A DNA stretch of 64,000 nucleotides from Dryas octopetala (GCA_963921425.1 OY992832.1:8060001-8124000), one strand, 5' to 3'; numbered from the stretch's first letter, positions 43,583 to 57,604 are shown. The notes: generated from the letters alone by a model not told the origin. A program made the numbers and translations.

Positions 43583-45621
43583 TTTTCTATCAACCCAAAA
43601 GCTTAAGAAAGCAAGAAAATGTGAAAAACACACCAGAACAAGGAGAGAAGTTGCTTGCCTTGTTTGGTGAAAGAGAAAGTGAATGAGGTGAGTGTAGGAT
43701 AGTAGGAGACTAGGAGTGGCTGTGTTTAAGAGTGAGAGTTTGGGGTTGCTTGGGATTTGTGAAGGCTTTGTAACGGCTATATATTTTTGAAAAACTCCAA
43801 GAGGGTGGACCCCACCAACGGTCACATATCTGTAAAGCCACCGCAGAGGATAGCCGTTGGGGATTCTTCTTCCCAAGGATTTTTTGTTTGCTTGGCTGGA
43901 AGCCAGCAAAATGTGGCGTGAAAGAATCACTTTTGGGCCCACTGCTCCGTCTTTGCCAGAGAGAAATGATCATGTACGCTCCATCTCAAGTTCCTTAACT
44001 ACATGCCCACCATTCATTGGCCCAACCATAAAGACAGTCAGACCACAAAGAAGAATATTTTTTCTTTGACCAATTCGTCATAGCACATTAGCACCATAGA
44101 CATTGATTTCGTTCTGTTACTACCTGGCTTTTTCATTTTTATTTTAAATTTTTTTCGTTGTTTTCTTTTGGTTCTTGGTAGACAGCTAGATTTTCTTTAA
44201 ATTTTTTGTTTTCAATTTTCATATTTCTTATAACCGTCATTAGTATTCTAACAAAAATGATAGATTGATTAGCAAAAAATAATGATAAATTAATTATAAT
44301 TGTCACTTGACATAATGCATATTATATTACTTGGAACATTTATGTTAGCATCAAAATAAGTATAAGAAAATGACAATATTCCAAGTTCTTCGTCATTTTT
44401 GTGAGACCACATCTCATACTTTAAGTCGTTATATAAAAATTTACGGATTAAGAAAATATATGTTTACTTACTTATTTTGAACTTGGTTCATCATTTAAAT
44501 TCTTATACAATTCAAAACATAATATATAACTTATTATGATAATTTAATACTATATAAGAAAAAATTTCATAACGCGGTCTTATAAATTCATTGTATTTAT
44601 CGCGTTACAAGTCACATATAAAAAAGACAGACACATAACACATATAAGATCTATTCTTAAAAGTTTTAATCTGTTTATGTTTTTTTTTTTGGTGTAATTT
44701 ATTTTAAAAAAAAATCTGTATGTAGGTCCAACACCAAGATATTTGTCCACCACTTCAGCAATGGGATTTCCTGAATTCCCGGTTGATTGCCTTCTTAAAG
44801 CAAGCCATCTGGCAAGCCATGATTGGCGGTGACGTGCACCAACTTGTTTGTCTTTGGCCTTAAGTCACATGATAAGTTGGTTAAGCGGCAGCTGCATGTG
44901 GTAGATGATTTTGATTAGAGTGATTTGGTCCCCACTAATTGATAATTAACCTAGACCGTCCTTCAAGACTCCATGTAAATAATTCGAGTCTCCTAGATTT
45001 CTACCACTAATTGCTTAATCTCGAACATGTTATTGTAAAGCAAGTTGAAAATTTTAACCGAATATTTTAACAAGGAACTCTTTGGAGTATTCACTGGAGT
45101 GATTTGTATGCAATCACAATACAGAATCACAGAGTGCGAAAAGATAAAGAAGAATGCTAATTGCGCCAGCCATATCATAATATGAATGCTGAAAGACTTG
45201 ATATTTCCACCCTATATTATATGCTCATTCCATCAACTACTTTTTCCACCCACCACAAACAAAGATGAAATGCCCACATCTTCAATAATTGGATAAAAAA
45301 CTAAATACAAAATTGAGAAATCCCAGTGTAGAAGAACACATGATTTTGGTTTGAATTCATTATATTGTTGAATACAACTTGATCACATACACAAGTCACT
45401 ACATCCACATCCCCAATAATTGAGAAAGAAAGTAACATACAAAGGTTAATCAAGAGCCATCTGCAAAGCCTTTTCATTGCTGTTTCATGAAATGAAAACA
45501 CCCACAGGGCATCATCAGGAATCTCACCACTCACCAGACACCACCCCCAGATGCAAGTAGATTCCACTGTACAGGGATGTTCTCAATTGATCACATAATT
45601 GCCTATATGATAGATATCCCC
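43583..45621. other. Patellin promoter region and TWINKLE 3' flank
   Basis: No other gene seen. The first 200 bp hold the patellin leader and promoter. The part near 45300-45620 contains TWINKLE 3' UTR on the minus strand. The middle is AT-rich without recognised repeats. Confidence 0.45.
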
Positions 45622-48600
45622 TCATTCGGTTTTTCCAATATCCATAAATTGACCAGTTGCCCTGCTCAAGCACAACATTGAAAACATCATATACAGCCCA
45701 AAGGATGCTCATAAGTCATAACTATTAACTTTCACACATAGTGGGAAGAGAGAATGAGCGAGCACGTGAACAATATAAAGAAAACTAAGCAAATGGTTCA
45801 ACAGAACAATAACCTCAAAGGCCTCAAGTAGACTTGCAAAAAAATATGCCTAAGAACAATTTTTTTTTTCTTTTTTTCCTTCTCAGCATAACCTGGTATG
45901 CTACTACTGATATTTCAAAACACAAAGTAAATCTGATAACACACAGCATTCATAATTCATGATTAATTATAATTTCAAATATAATTCTTCCTTACTCAGA
46001 AGTCAGAATTAAACTTGGATCCCTAGCCAAAAAAAAAATACTTGGATCTATAACACCACAATATATAAAGTTTTATCATACCATACCTATCATATGACAA
46101 ACAGGCATCACCTATGGTTCCTGAGACCTTATTCCGTACCTTCCGAACACAAACCTGTGAGTTGCAAAGTTGTCAAATAGATAGCAACACTTAACATCAG
46201 TCACAACGACAATGAAAACAATAACAAAAAGTAATGATACAGGTGATGACCATGACCATAATGGGGTGGAATCTTTTATGGGAATAAAGATGATAATACG
46301 ATATTGTATATTTGTGTGGAAATTCTAGGCACAATACTCACTTGTACTTGATCGATGTTCCCAGCCTCTGGATCTCGATTACGATGAATTACGATTCCAT
46401 TGTCACATTTATTTATGAAATGTGCGCTCCCACTTATATCATAGAGATTAGGAGGACTCCCGACCCAATTGTGCAACTGTTACAATTGGTATGATTAGAG
46501 AAACCAAATGAAACTTAAAAAAAAAAGGCATGGTCGAGGTCAGAGTAGCCAACCTGTCTAGGATGTGCTACAAACCAAACATGGCAAGAGTGATGCTGAG
46601 CAAACCGTCTGATCTTGGTAAGCATCTGACTTACATACTCTGTTTCTGTCCTGTTACCAGTAGCAGTAATAATCTTTAAAATGAAACCAAAAATAATCTT
46701 TCAAGTGAACTTATAAATTGCTCCAAAAAAGGAAAAGACTGTAGAATTATGGCATGCAACTAAAACAAGGAATTCTTAGGGCAGCATAGCTAGCATGGTA
46801 AGAGATCCCTATGAATAAGAACGGTTCACTCCTAATACTTTTAACAGGATGGCTATCCCCAATTTTATTTTATTTTTCTCCAAAATGAAATATTAATCCT
46901 AAGCAGAATAAACTTATATTAAAGGGAGAAAGACAGTAGGAAAACAACCCAACAACAAGCAATAAGATAAAACAAGATTGAGCACAGCTAATTACTAATC
47001 CGTACATGTCAAAGGTTATAATAACTCTGCCATTTTCCTTTACTCAATAACATAATTCCTTAAATGTACACTAGCGATAATTTTCCCAAAGTCAGAAAGA
47101 AAGAAGAGCTTAATATAGTTAAAACTCAGAAAAACTCAGAAACTTAACTGTTCTGGTTCACATGCACAACAAAACAGCAACAAATTATAGAAAATACAAC
47201 ATAAAAGATGTATTGAAAAGACTCACTGGTTTGCAGGACGTTGATGATCAAGCTCGTTGTAAGGATCAATTACAAGTCCACGCACCCCATGCCTAAGTAC
47301 TGCTGCTCGTGCAAGATCAAGAACCCAAGTGATATTTGGAAGGGAATCATCCTCACACCTATAACATGGCCACAGGAGTAAAATAAAAAAGGCACCAATA
47401 TGATCAGTACTCAGGTATACATTAAGTTTCATAATTGATAAACCTCATAACATGAGAAATCAAAGATATAATCTGATTGTTCTTGACATGCTCACATTGC
47501 AATACACTAGTAGGCACACTAGTAGGCATGGGGTATATTTTCCAATACAATAATTAATCATAAAAAAATTGTATGGTTTTGTCATAGTCCAAACAGTTCA
47601 CTTGATACTGCAACCTACCTTATGAGATAAAACGTTTCATTTAACCACTGTTTGCCTTGCTCAAATTCTTCGACACTCATCCGCTCAGCAGCACCACCAT
47701 AACTATAGTCAGCCAAAAAATCAAAGACAGTTAATGATCATAACATGCAAAATTGATAGTTTGTTAGAAAGAAAGAGTAGATCTAAGGATATTGGAAAAG
47801 CACCATAGTACCAATCTATAAAAAGAAAGGGGAAATACAAAATTGAGAAACTCATAGAGGATTTTAAATTGATGAACGTGACTATTAAATTACAGGAAAA
47901 GGTAATAACACAAAGATTAAGAAAAGAATCAAAATTGGTAGGTAACCAATTTAGATTTATGCTAGGTAGAGTTACAATGGAGCCACTCTACTTATCATAG
48001 ACTTGCATATGTAGCAGAAAAATCTGAACACCACAAAATGAAAATCATCATATTATAATTATTATTAGAGCATATATACATATCGGCATGCAGGAGATCT
48101 TTATACTTTGCTTGATTTTGTTTTGTTCATCCTTCTTTTTTGAGGAATAGGGTGTACGATAATAAGTGAGCCAGATTTTTGAAAATGGCTACTGATCACT
48201 CGACTAAAATTTCGGTTTTGGAAAACCTTACTGAAATAATCAGCGATTCAATTTTTTTATACTTTAAACTCACCGTGCATCAAAGAAAGGCTTCTTTATG
48301 TGTTTCTCCAGCAATTTTCTCGCATGCTCCCGAACCTGTAAATCATTTATGAGAAGGGTATAATATGAAAGAGAGTACACAAGGAGCAAAAATGAAACTA
48401 TGACATAAGAGAACATGGTTAAAAAGATCTGCTAATTACGTCTATAATAGTGCACACTCAGAATGGTACTAGAGTGTTGGGTTTCGTGGACCCCTCCTGA
48501 GTGGAGGTTAGGTCAATTTGGAACAATAATGAGTGCATTGAAAAATCCAATGCATGGGAACTAAACTCAAGGCCAACCATTTGCATTACTGGTGGCTTGA

Positions 48601-51600
48601 GTTATTTGTAAGCTAATTATACCTACCTCTAAGGCAGTAAGACTATGTAAACAGGAGGGTTATTTCCCATTTAATTATCAACTCAAGGTGTCTTCAAGTG
48701 AGAAAAAAAGATGGGAGAGAGAGAGAGAGAGGTGTGTAAAGTGTTCTTCACTAGGTTTGAGAAAGGGTGTACAAGGGGTATCCAATTGGATACAATGGCT
48801 CGGGTTTGGGATTATCTCTTGAGCAGTGATTCTTGTACAAGTTTATTTTCTCATATAGTGAAGGTGAACACTCTCCGTGGACGTAGGCAGGATTTTGGTG
48901 AACCACATATATATTGGTGTGCTCTTATGATTTTATCTTCTTGGCTTCTTTACTTATTATTTTTATATTTCTATTGTTATTAATATTTGTCATGACATGA
49001 GGATTTATTCCCAACACCGAGAACCAGGCACAGTGACAGCAAAATGATCACCACTGAAATGCAGGATTAGGGCACTATGAGTTTCAGCTGAGAATGATTG
49101 ACCACTGTGGCAGCCTGACCCATTCAAAAAGGAGGATATAAATAATGCATGGTTAATAAACTCTACACAGTCTGAAACAGAGTCATAAAGTCAAGGTCTA
49201 GGATGGTAAAATTGGAAAAGAGATGTATCATTTTCAAGGATGTTTCTTGTCACATAGAATAAAGAGGTTTGGATCCAGAATTGTTCTGAAGTATATAGGG
49301 AAATCTTCCAGGGATTTTAGAGGGCAGATTATATTCTGTAAATGCTAAGGACGTTGGTCCTCAACTGGGTGGTCTATAGTTAAACCTCTGCTATATTCTG
49401 GACAGCAAGCTTCATATAAAGAGTTGCAGTCCTATTTTCATTGTTCTCAGAGAGAGAAAAATAATATGTTTGTATGCAGGCCAGAGAAAGATTACTGGAG
49501 TTAGAATTCTCAGAAGTTAGTCAGACTCTAGTACAAGAAACAGAATAAGAAAAATATGAAGATATTCTTCTAGTTTTCAACTCACAAAGGTTTTAATAAC
49601 TTCCAAATCCAACGTTTGTCTAAGCCATACTCTGTCTACAAATCACATATAGAAAGGACAGGAGGATCCATATAGAAGAAACAGCACATGTAAGCTCTTT
49701 AATTAATTAGCTTACCTTGTTCTCCATAGAGCAAAGTGCAAATTTCCACCCAGCCCTCTCATTGATATTGCACAAGAGAGCATCAATCCACTCACTCTTG
49801 CCTGAATTAGGGACCCCTGTTACTATAGTCAACTCACCCGGCACAACCTTAAAATAACAACATAAGAATTAGAAAAGCATGTATCTTCACAACTACTCAT
49901 CCCCATCAGATCTTTCAACATATCAGAATACAAAAGAAGGAACCAGATGTAAAACACGCTCTATAAATATACTTGTGATAACTCATGATAACGCTAAGAA
50001 AAGGAAACACATAAATTATTTATTTCCTTTATATTTGTTTTGGTACATTGGATGCGATAGCCTATCCTAACGCTAACCCTTTCATTTATATCTTTTTTGC
50101 CATCAACGCATAGAAAAAGAATAACAAAACATCAGACCAGATCATTTGGCATAATTGTACAATATATATACCTAGGCCATATATAAGTATTAATTCCATT
50201 TAAATGTGTAGACCTTACAATAATAATTTAATGTATAAGTCCTCTCTTGTTATGTTCTCATACACCTTACTATAATTATATAACCCAATACATAAAAAAC
50301 AAGAATATATATGCTGAAGTATTATTTGTCACTTAGAAACGTGTAACCCCGGTCTATGCTTACATTGTACAAGTCATTCAGATCTCTCCACCCAGTTGAG
50401 ACACCAAACTCATACCCAAGAGTCCGATGATAATATGCATCAATTTCATCAAAGTACTTTCCAAATTTGAACAATCCACGTATAGGATATAACTCAGCAT
50501 TCTCAATGACTTCCTTCAATACATCAGAACCCAAATACATGAGAACCTGTACAGGCAAATTACAAGAGAAGGTAAGGATTGCTACAGTGATTTCAGAGTA
50601 AAATATCAAATAAATTTAGAATGGCTCTTCAGAACAAACCATATGAGCATTACAAAATACCAATGATAAGATCTTTTTCAGTTCCAGGGAGGATGCATGA
50701 TACAGATCATTGCAAAGCATGACGCAAGACACATTATCAGAAATTTATTGCCATGCAACCTGATTAAGAACAATATCACAAGAATGTGCTATTATGCAAG
50801 GAAAAACAGAATTGTACCAGCTTCATATGTATACATATGTTGGAACATGCAACATGAAAACTGACTGTTATCCCACAAATCAACTCAATCTTCAGAAGAA
50901 ATATATATACGCACAAGCACATGTGTACAGATATATTTCGAATGACAGAAACTATTGTAAGATGATCTACACTTTATTATTATATGTATACATCGAACAT
51001 ATAACAATCGGAGATAATATAAAAATCCAATATCAAACTAAATCCTCATCACAATATATGCAGTGTCTCTGACCTCATTTGCATCTTTGAAGTGATCAGT
51101 GGCATTTTTCCCGTTTTTTAAGTGAACAATGTTATATTTCTTTGGCCAACTGACTCGCCAGCATCTGCAATCACATGGATAGCAAGCCAAGATCAAGATA
51201 GTTTCAATTTAAACAGCAAACAACAACAGGACACAATCATGGAAACCTTTCTCTTCCAAGGCGACGTGCAAGCTCTTCAGCTAGGGCTTGACCAGGACCA
51301 TCTCCATCAGTGGCAAGTATAATGCGTGATGCCTATCAAAATTAATAACATTATAACCAAATCCCTGGAAATCCTTAATGACGTGTTGTAATTAGTAGCA
51401 TCAAACTTATTTACCAACCTTCTGTAAGTACTCTTTGCAGTTCCACAGATATTGATACTTTGTATCCTAGCTTTACATAATAGACAAAAGGAGCATCAGA
51501 TCCAAATTTTCCTCACAAAGAGAAGCAGATATTGAAATTGTCTAGTAATTAGATGCAGAAGGGATATTCTAGCTCCACCTTCTCTGCAGTGCCCCATCAC

Positions 51601-54600
51601 AGTACAAATAAAAACAAAACCCATCACCCAATATTACCAATCTATCACCGCAATTATGAACAAAATTTTCACGCAAAAGAATTATGAGAAAATGAATGGT
51701 CATACAAATGATATTTAACACCAAATTTGTGATTGAGAATAGGACTAAATTCAAGTTTGGAAAGAAATTTGGTACAGCAACTATCTTTGCACTCTTGTTT
51801 CTTTATTTATATTGGTTATCTTTGAATCATAATACAGTAATTTTCTCCCTAGGTGAGAAGGAGTCTATTTCCTGGAACTTAAACATTAGAAGGGACATGA
51901 ATGACAGAACTTTCAGATTTGTTGCATTGATTAACAATATTATTAAAGCCAATCCAGTCTGACAAAAGATGTTGGAATATTCATGATTTTGGGGGTCTTT
52001 TAATGTGAATCCTTTTTTCATTCTATATTAGAAAATCCAGCCAATCATGGTTTTTAACCATATAGGAGGATTTGGAAGAGTGGTTTACCAGCCCAGCGGA
52101 TGTGATACGGACAGGCAGCAAAGCCAAATGGCCAATCCAACCTGACCTGATTTTTCTGGCCCAGCCAATGTTATAAATCAGTTGGGCCAGCCCATGGAGG
52201 GCTTGGCTAGGCTTCAGTCAAGGTTTCTTGCCAGACCCAATAGGCCAGGCCAGAGGCTCAGCTTATGTATTTATGTTATTATAAATATTATACGAATAAT
52301 TTTTATTAGTTACATGAGCTTGTTTATTTGTTATAGGTTTGAGTTAGTTTTATTTAATTAATAACTTAAGTTTAGATAGCTGAATTATTTAAACTAAAAA
52401 AGTCAAAAGATTGGGTAGAGCTTGGCTGACCCTAACACCCATCTTGGGTTAGTATTAAAGGAAAGGCCAAGCTGACCTGAGCCAGTTAGCAATCAAGCCT
52501 AATTGGAGCTGAGTTCAGCAGGCCTAGCCCCTCTCAAGCCAGGCTAGGCTGACCTGGGAAGAATGTTGCTTCAGCAATGGTCTTTCACATCACAAATTTG
52601 GATTAGATTTTTGCATTTGTTTAGCCAATAAATAATTGTGAGGATATTGGGTGTTGGGGCCAAGAAGAAGACTATTATGTGAAAAGAATAACATCATATT
52701 TGAGAACAAGGTAGCGGAGGTGGATTTTATTGGGGACAGAGTCAGATACTTAGCTTTTCTATAGGAGTCATGGTCTAAACACTTTAGAGATGTTCCATAT
52801 AGTTTAATTCATCTTTAATTGGTGGAGGTTGAGTTGAATGTAACTTAATTCTCGTTAGGCTTTAGCAGTCGGTAACGTATAGATGGACCGGATGTCCATC
52901 TTTTTCTTTTTCTTTTTGAGAAGAGGATGTCCATATTTTCTTGTAACTCATCTTTCTTTTATTAAATAAAAGTCCACATTTCCTATAAAAAAAAATGTAA
53001 GAGATATTTCATTGTTATTTCAAGGAGTTTTTTTCACGGGTAAACATCGCATTGGATATGCAAAATTCAAGTACCAAATTGATATCTGTAGAGTAACCCC
53101 CACTGCATAACACTTTCTGAATAAATTGGACGAGTTAAAGTAAGAAAAGGTTATAGAACTTCTTAAGGATGACACAAACCTTCTCTTCAGGTGGCAACTC
53201 CTTTGAGGAAACCATTGGAGGAGCGCCATCAGGGACACTCACGCAATTACGAAAGCCAGCTTCTTCCATTGCAAGCTTATCCATTTCTCCTTCAACCTAA
53301 ATTATAAAACAAATATAATAGATATCAGGTTCCATATAATTTTTGAAGGCATCATTCACTGCAAAAAAAGGTGGAAGCCATACAATGATGATATCATTAG
53401 TTCCCTCTATATCATCCAGCCCATAGAAGATCTTTTCAGTATCCTTTTCCTGAGATAAAAGCAAAATAATGAGATCCAAATAACAATATTACTGAAACCA
53501 AAAAACTATATATATATATATATATATATATAATCAGAAAGACATGTTATGAGGATATCTATGCGCGCAAAGGCATATATAAAGTAAGATTGTAGTAAGT
53601 AAATAATATAACTAAAATAAATAACTAATCCTGGACCATTAGATCCATGATTAATCCCCCACTTTAAGTATTTTAATCGTGACCGCAAAAAGTATCGAAA
53701 GGATTGCTTACTTATTTTAGTTACTTATCAGAACCTCTATCTCTCTCTACACACACACGCACACACACTGAGTCAGACATAAAGAGTGGCCTGGTGCGCC
53801 AAGTCAATGCAGGGTATGGGGAGGACAAGATGTAAACAGTCAAAACCCTGCTTCTAGACAGGTAGTTTCTGCAACTCAAACCCACGACCACCAGGTCACT
53901 TGGGGCAAGCCCAACTATTGCACCAAGGTGCACCCTCATAAATACACACACACACACACAATATATCCTCAGCATTTCAACCATAGCTTGTTTAAACACT
54001 TGGTTTAGATATACAAAATATCAATTATTGCAAGAACCTGCCAGAAGTTCTTGTTGATGTCCCGATACTTGCAACTAACAAGCTTTCCATTCCTCCAATA
54101 AGTAAATGCAATGGAAATCTGCATATAAAATTTCAGAAGCAATTAGGTAAGGCAAGATAATAGTCACATCTAGGTCGAATAGACTTAAATGGAATATCTG
54201 CTTCAGGACTGAGGTGATTTTGCTTGGCATCACCCTAAGTTTTCTTAATTCATGTTATCGAGAATAATTGAATCACCACTCTCTAATAAAGGGGCAGTAA
54301 AGTTTAAATGCAACTTTTTTCGGTTGTATACCTTAAGTATAACTTCATCAATACAATGTTTTGATATTCATATGCTTTATATATAACAAATAGAAGTCAA
54401 TTATGAAGATCTGGAACTAATTAGAATATCCAATCTATGAAAGGTTATTTCTTAACTATTTAAACCATAGGATGCAGTTAATTTCAAAGTAAAATACACA
54501 TGATGCATTAATTTATGTGAGAAAAGAGACATTTCATATACAGGAAGTAGAATGCCCAAACCATTATGAACCATTCCGATGTTTATGATTAGTAGCTACA

Positions 54601-54781
54601 ACAATGTCTTTGAGTATTAATGACTCTTTCCATATTTCTATAGTATTTCATATTTCTATCGTATTTAATGAGCCTTTTGTTATTTTTCGAAGTCTTTTGG
54701 GGATGTATCTGAAGCCTATAAATAGGATTGTTTGCTATAGCCGAATCAGATTTTTATGAATGAACATCAAGTGTTGATGAA

Positions 54782-54832
<51 letters not shown>

Positions 54833-57512
54833 CTCTAAACTTACAGCAGCCTAAACCCTCTTTGTTCTCTAAAACATTCTATTCCTTAAAAATTCTATCA
54901 TCTTAAGCCCACCATAGCCCTAGGCCAACACCCACCTTGTGTTGTCCTGCATCAGTTTATGAATTATGATTAGTTCGAACCATGATGAATTTAGAGAACT
55001 GTCTGATATTCTAAAGTTCTTCACTCTCACTTTTTTGTGGGGTTTATATTAGGCAATCTAATGTTTTTTACTGAAAAAAACCTAAAGCCAAAATAGATAG
55101 CCCTATGAAGATCTATTTCTTCACGTTTGCAAACAAAACTTCTGATTCCATTTCATCTGTCCGGTTCAGTTGTGATGGCTATAGGTGGAAAGAGAATACT
55201 TCTAAAGTCTAGTTATTCAGATCATTTTATTACTCACATAAACATCTTGTTCTAATTTACACAACTAAGATCATGAGCATCATAATATAAAGATGAAAAA
55301 GTAATAATTTTTTTTCCTTAGCGTCATGCACCTGATCACCTGTACTTTTTTGCATTACAGCATTTCTCTCCAATGTTTCCCTTGATATCATTCGCTCCTC
55401 AAAATAACCAACAAGCTGAAACAAGGGAAAAATAAATATGAATTCACTATTGTTGAAAAGAAAATTAAGAAAAGGAGAAGATAATCTTATTTTTTCTTCG
55501 TCAATTGACCAATTTACATAGCCATCTATAGCCATACATCAAAATAATAATAATAAAATAAACAAAAAAAACAAAAACAAAAAGTTACAGAAAATTTCTT
55601 AGGAATCATCCAAATCAGCCCAAATCAGCTCAAAAAAATAAACTAAATTAGCTCAATTAACTAAACCTAATCAACTAAATTGGCTCAATCATCCCTAACA
55701 CAACGCTGTTTACAGCCCATATCAATGACAACTATGTTGTACTAGGAAAGAAAAACATAAGTTTACTGATAATATTGCTGGTATTAGTGTCACAATCCAG
55801 TACAATAAGCACTCATACTTCAGAAAATAATAACAATAAAAAAGGATTAACAAGAGAAGCACACAAACTTCAGAAAATAATAAGAAGTTTTAACCTCCTC
55901 ACAAAGTGGTTCCAGTCCTAGGCTTTCCACTGTGATTTCCCTTATGTTCTTAACTTTGGTGATTTTATTTGGAGTTTCATATGACGGCCTTCTTTGTGCA
56001 AATGCCTGCACGAGAAAGGGTGGCCCTATGCCAAGTCACTCTCTTATCCATGGATTTTCAATATAATGTAATAGAAATCTATTCTAAATCAAACTTGGAT
56101 ATAGAAACAGTCATACCCTTGTGACACCTTTCCACCCACATTTTCCACGAAAGCAATTCCAAGCTGCAGCACCCCTAAGAACTCATAAATGACAATATAA
56201 GTATGATTTTCAATCTGTTAATAAGTAAGAAGAAAGCTTGTAAAATACTAGCAGAAACATACCCATCTTCCGAAACAAAAAGGGAGAAGCTCTTTTCCTC
56301 TGTTTCGCCACCTTTGCACTAGCATATGAGAAATCACTTCAATTTAAGACTGGAAATTCGTTTATTTATTTGACTCATTTAAAAGAAAAGCATGTCTACT
56401 GGTTCAAACCAGTCTGTAGTACATCATGTCTACTCCAATTCCCAAATTTTCTATCTTAAATAATTGCTAAAATGTTCAAAAATTGTCCTTAATCAGCTTA
56501 ATCTACTGCACTGAAAATTTTCCATTATATGTGGCCTTTTCCACCCTTATATGTGTCTCCAGCCCTTATAAAGGGAAATGTCAAGAGAGATTGTTTTTGG
56601 TGTTCTCAAATGTCATTGTTATATTCTTATTTTCAATAAAAAAAAATTGCCTTAATTTCTTTCCCGCAACTAATTGTTTATATATAAGAGGCTTAGCATT
56701 TGAGGGATATTAGAACATCCTATAGATTTCATAAACTTAAATAATGAACAAAAATGGCACATAAGCTTATACTTATACAATTACCATCTTACAGATTCAG
56801 TAATTAATACAATCCTAAACAAACCAAACTCCAAAAGATTTTCTGAAATAAACTATAATATAGGGGGCAGAAGTAATACTATAACATACCATTGGACATA
56901 TCAATTTGTCGTACTGCCCTGGTAACCACATTTCACCGTCGATGCCAAGCTCCGTCAATTTCCGCTTCAAAATCCCCAATTGGTTATAATCCACTTTCTG
57001 GTCTTCTGGGGTTTCCAAACGAGCTACATACAAATTTAAAACAAATAGTATTTTTATAATCCTTAAAAAAAAAACGTCCAAATGTACACACGCACACACA
57101 CACGCATACACATGCCTACCTTCTTCTGGGGTTTTCAATTGAACTTCAAAAACATCATACAAAAAATAATAATTAAACAAAAATCTAAAGCACCATATTT
57201 TCTATCCTTCTGTGTTAGCTCAAGTTTATGCACATGAGTCTGAAGGGTCATACCTGGTGTGGGGGCACTGGCATGGGAGGCATATGAATATCCATTAGTC
57301 CTAAGGCAAAGTGGCCCAGTTTTAGACATGGGTTTTGACGGAAGAGCAGAGAAAATGAGTCTGTGGGAGTGAAACGGGTGTCTATGTAAAGAAGGGGTTA
57401 ATGGGTTGGAAAGGAAAGTGGACTTGAACAGTTTCTTAGAGCCCATTAGAGGACTAGAGGTTGAGGATAAAAAGGAAAGCTTGCGAAGAGGTCGAGAAAG
57501 AAGAAGACGCAT
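45622..57512 (-). CDS. TWINKLE: TWINKLE organellar DNA primase-helicase
   Basis: I can trace 22 exons with GT-AG sites and one continuous frame: 57512-57254, 57143-57120, 57023-56890, 56318-56263, 56174-56117, 56005-55895, 55415-55332, 54118-54038, 53449-53384, 53296-53180, 51466-51419, 51332-51247, 51164-51074, 50546-50364, 49847-49716, 48335-48274, 47702-47619, 47358-47227, 46650-46554, 46476-46342, 46154-46087, 45661-45622. Total 2,148 nt, 715 residues, close to the usual plant length. It opens with a Ser/Arg-rich organelle-targeting peptide. Then come the primase zinc finger (Cys137, Cys140, Cys165, Cys170), the TOPRIM fold (EGEMDK and DGDGPG, about 293-360), and the SF4 helicase with Walker A GVPNSGKS (477-484) and Walker B LVIDP (Asp590). 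It should prime and unwind DNA in mitochondria and chloroplasts. Final residues (RATGQFMDIGKTE) are the least certain. Confidence 0.93.
48475..49016 (+). mobile_element. Probable solo LTR of a copia element in a TWINKLE intron
   Basis: About 542 bp starting TGTTGGG and ending CCCAACA. Near the 3' end it has CTCCGTGGACGTAGGCAGG and GAACCACATATAT, text I know from the R-U5 part of plant copia LTRs. There is an internal GA run (48717-48731). No internal domain follows. Flanks (TAGAG and CCGAG) match at only three of five bases, so the target duplication has decayed or the ends are slightly off. Confidence 0.6.
52090..52560. repeat. GGCC/GCCA-rich repeat block in a TWINKLE intron
   Basis: Repeated words such as GGCCAGCCCA, AGGCCAGGCC, GCTTGGCTAGGC, GCCAGGCTAGGCTGACC on both sides of an AT-rich centre (about 52265-52380). 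The GC contrast with the surrounding intron and the roughly symmetrical layout suggest a small DNA transposon, but I could not define its ends. Confidence 0.4.
53507..53532. repeat. (TA)13 microsatellite
   Basis: Uninterrupted TA run in the TWINKLE intron upstream of exon 9. Confidence 0.95.
53769..53935 (-). mobile_element. tRNA-derived SINE in a TWINKLE intron
   Basis: On the minus strand it begins GAGGGTGCACC and has RNA polymerase III-type boxes in the right order: an A-box-like TGGTGCAATAGTTGG (53911-53925) and a B-box-like GGTCGTGGGTTTGAGTT (53873-53889). It is flanked on both sides by CA dinucleotide runs (53752-53768 and 53943-53959), consistent with insertion into, or duplication of, a CA-rich target. 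Confidence 0.65.
54605..54954 (+). mobile_element. LTR-like sequence in a TWINKLE intron
   Basis: Contains an LTR-like series: TCTTTTGGGGATGTAT, a TATA box CCTATAAATAGG about 54714-54725, a stretch ATGAATGAACATCAAG, a CT microsatellite, and a TGC-ATCA end. This resembles the U3-R-U5 of a plant LTR element. I found no target duplication, so the call is tentative. Confidence 0.35.
54784..54828. repeat. (CT)22 microsatellite
   Basis: Uninterrupted CT run of about 45 bases. Confidence 0.95.
57120..57143 (-). other. Putative 24-nt in-frame microexon of TWINKLE
   Basis: Flanked by AG before and GTAGG after; it would add eight residues (approximately VQLKTPEE) without changing frame. It resembles the start of the next exon (17 of 22 bases; RLETPED), about 100 bp away. 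TWINKLE is in frame with or without it (715 or 707 residues), so it could be constitutive, alternative, or an unused duplicate. Confidence 0.45.
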
Positions 57513-57553
57513 ATCTCTGCAAACTCGCAACTGGGTTTTGAACAACTTGTGTG

Positions 57554-57604
57554 TCAATGGCTTCCTACTCTTTTCTCTTGGTCTTCAACTGGGTTGGGTT
57601 CCAT
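57554..57604 (-). other. Upstream open reading frame (16 codons) of TWINKLE
   Basis: An ATG at 57604 opens a 16-residue frame ending TGA at 57554-57556, 41 nt before the TWINKLE ATG at 57512. If the transcript starts upstream of 57604 it could reduce TWINKLE translation. The transcription start is not known from the sequence. Confidence 0.4.
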
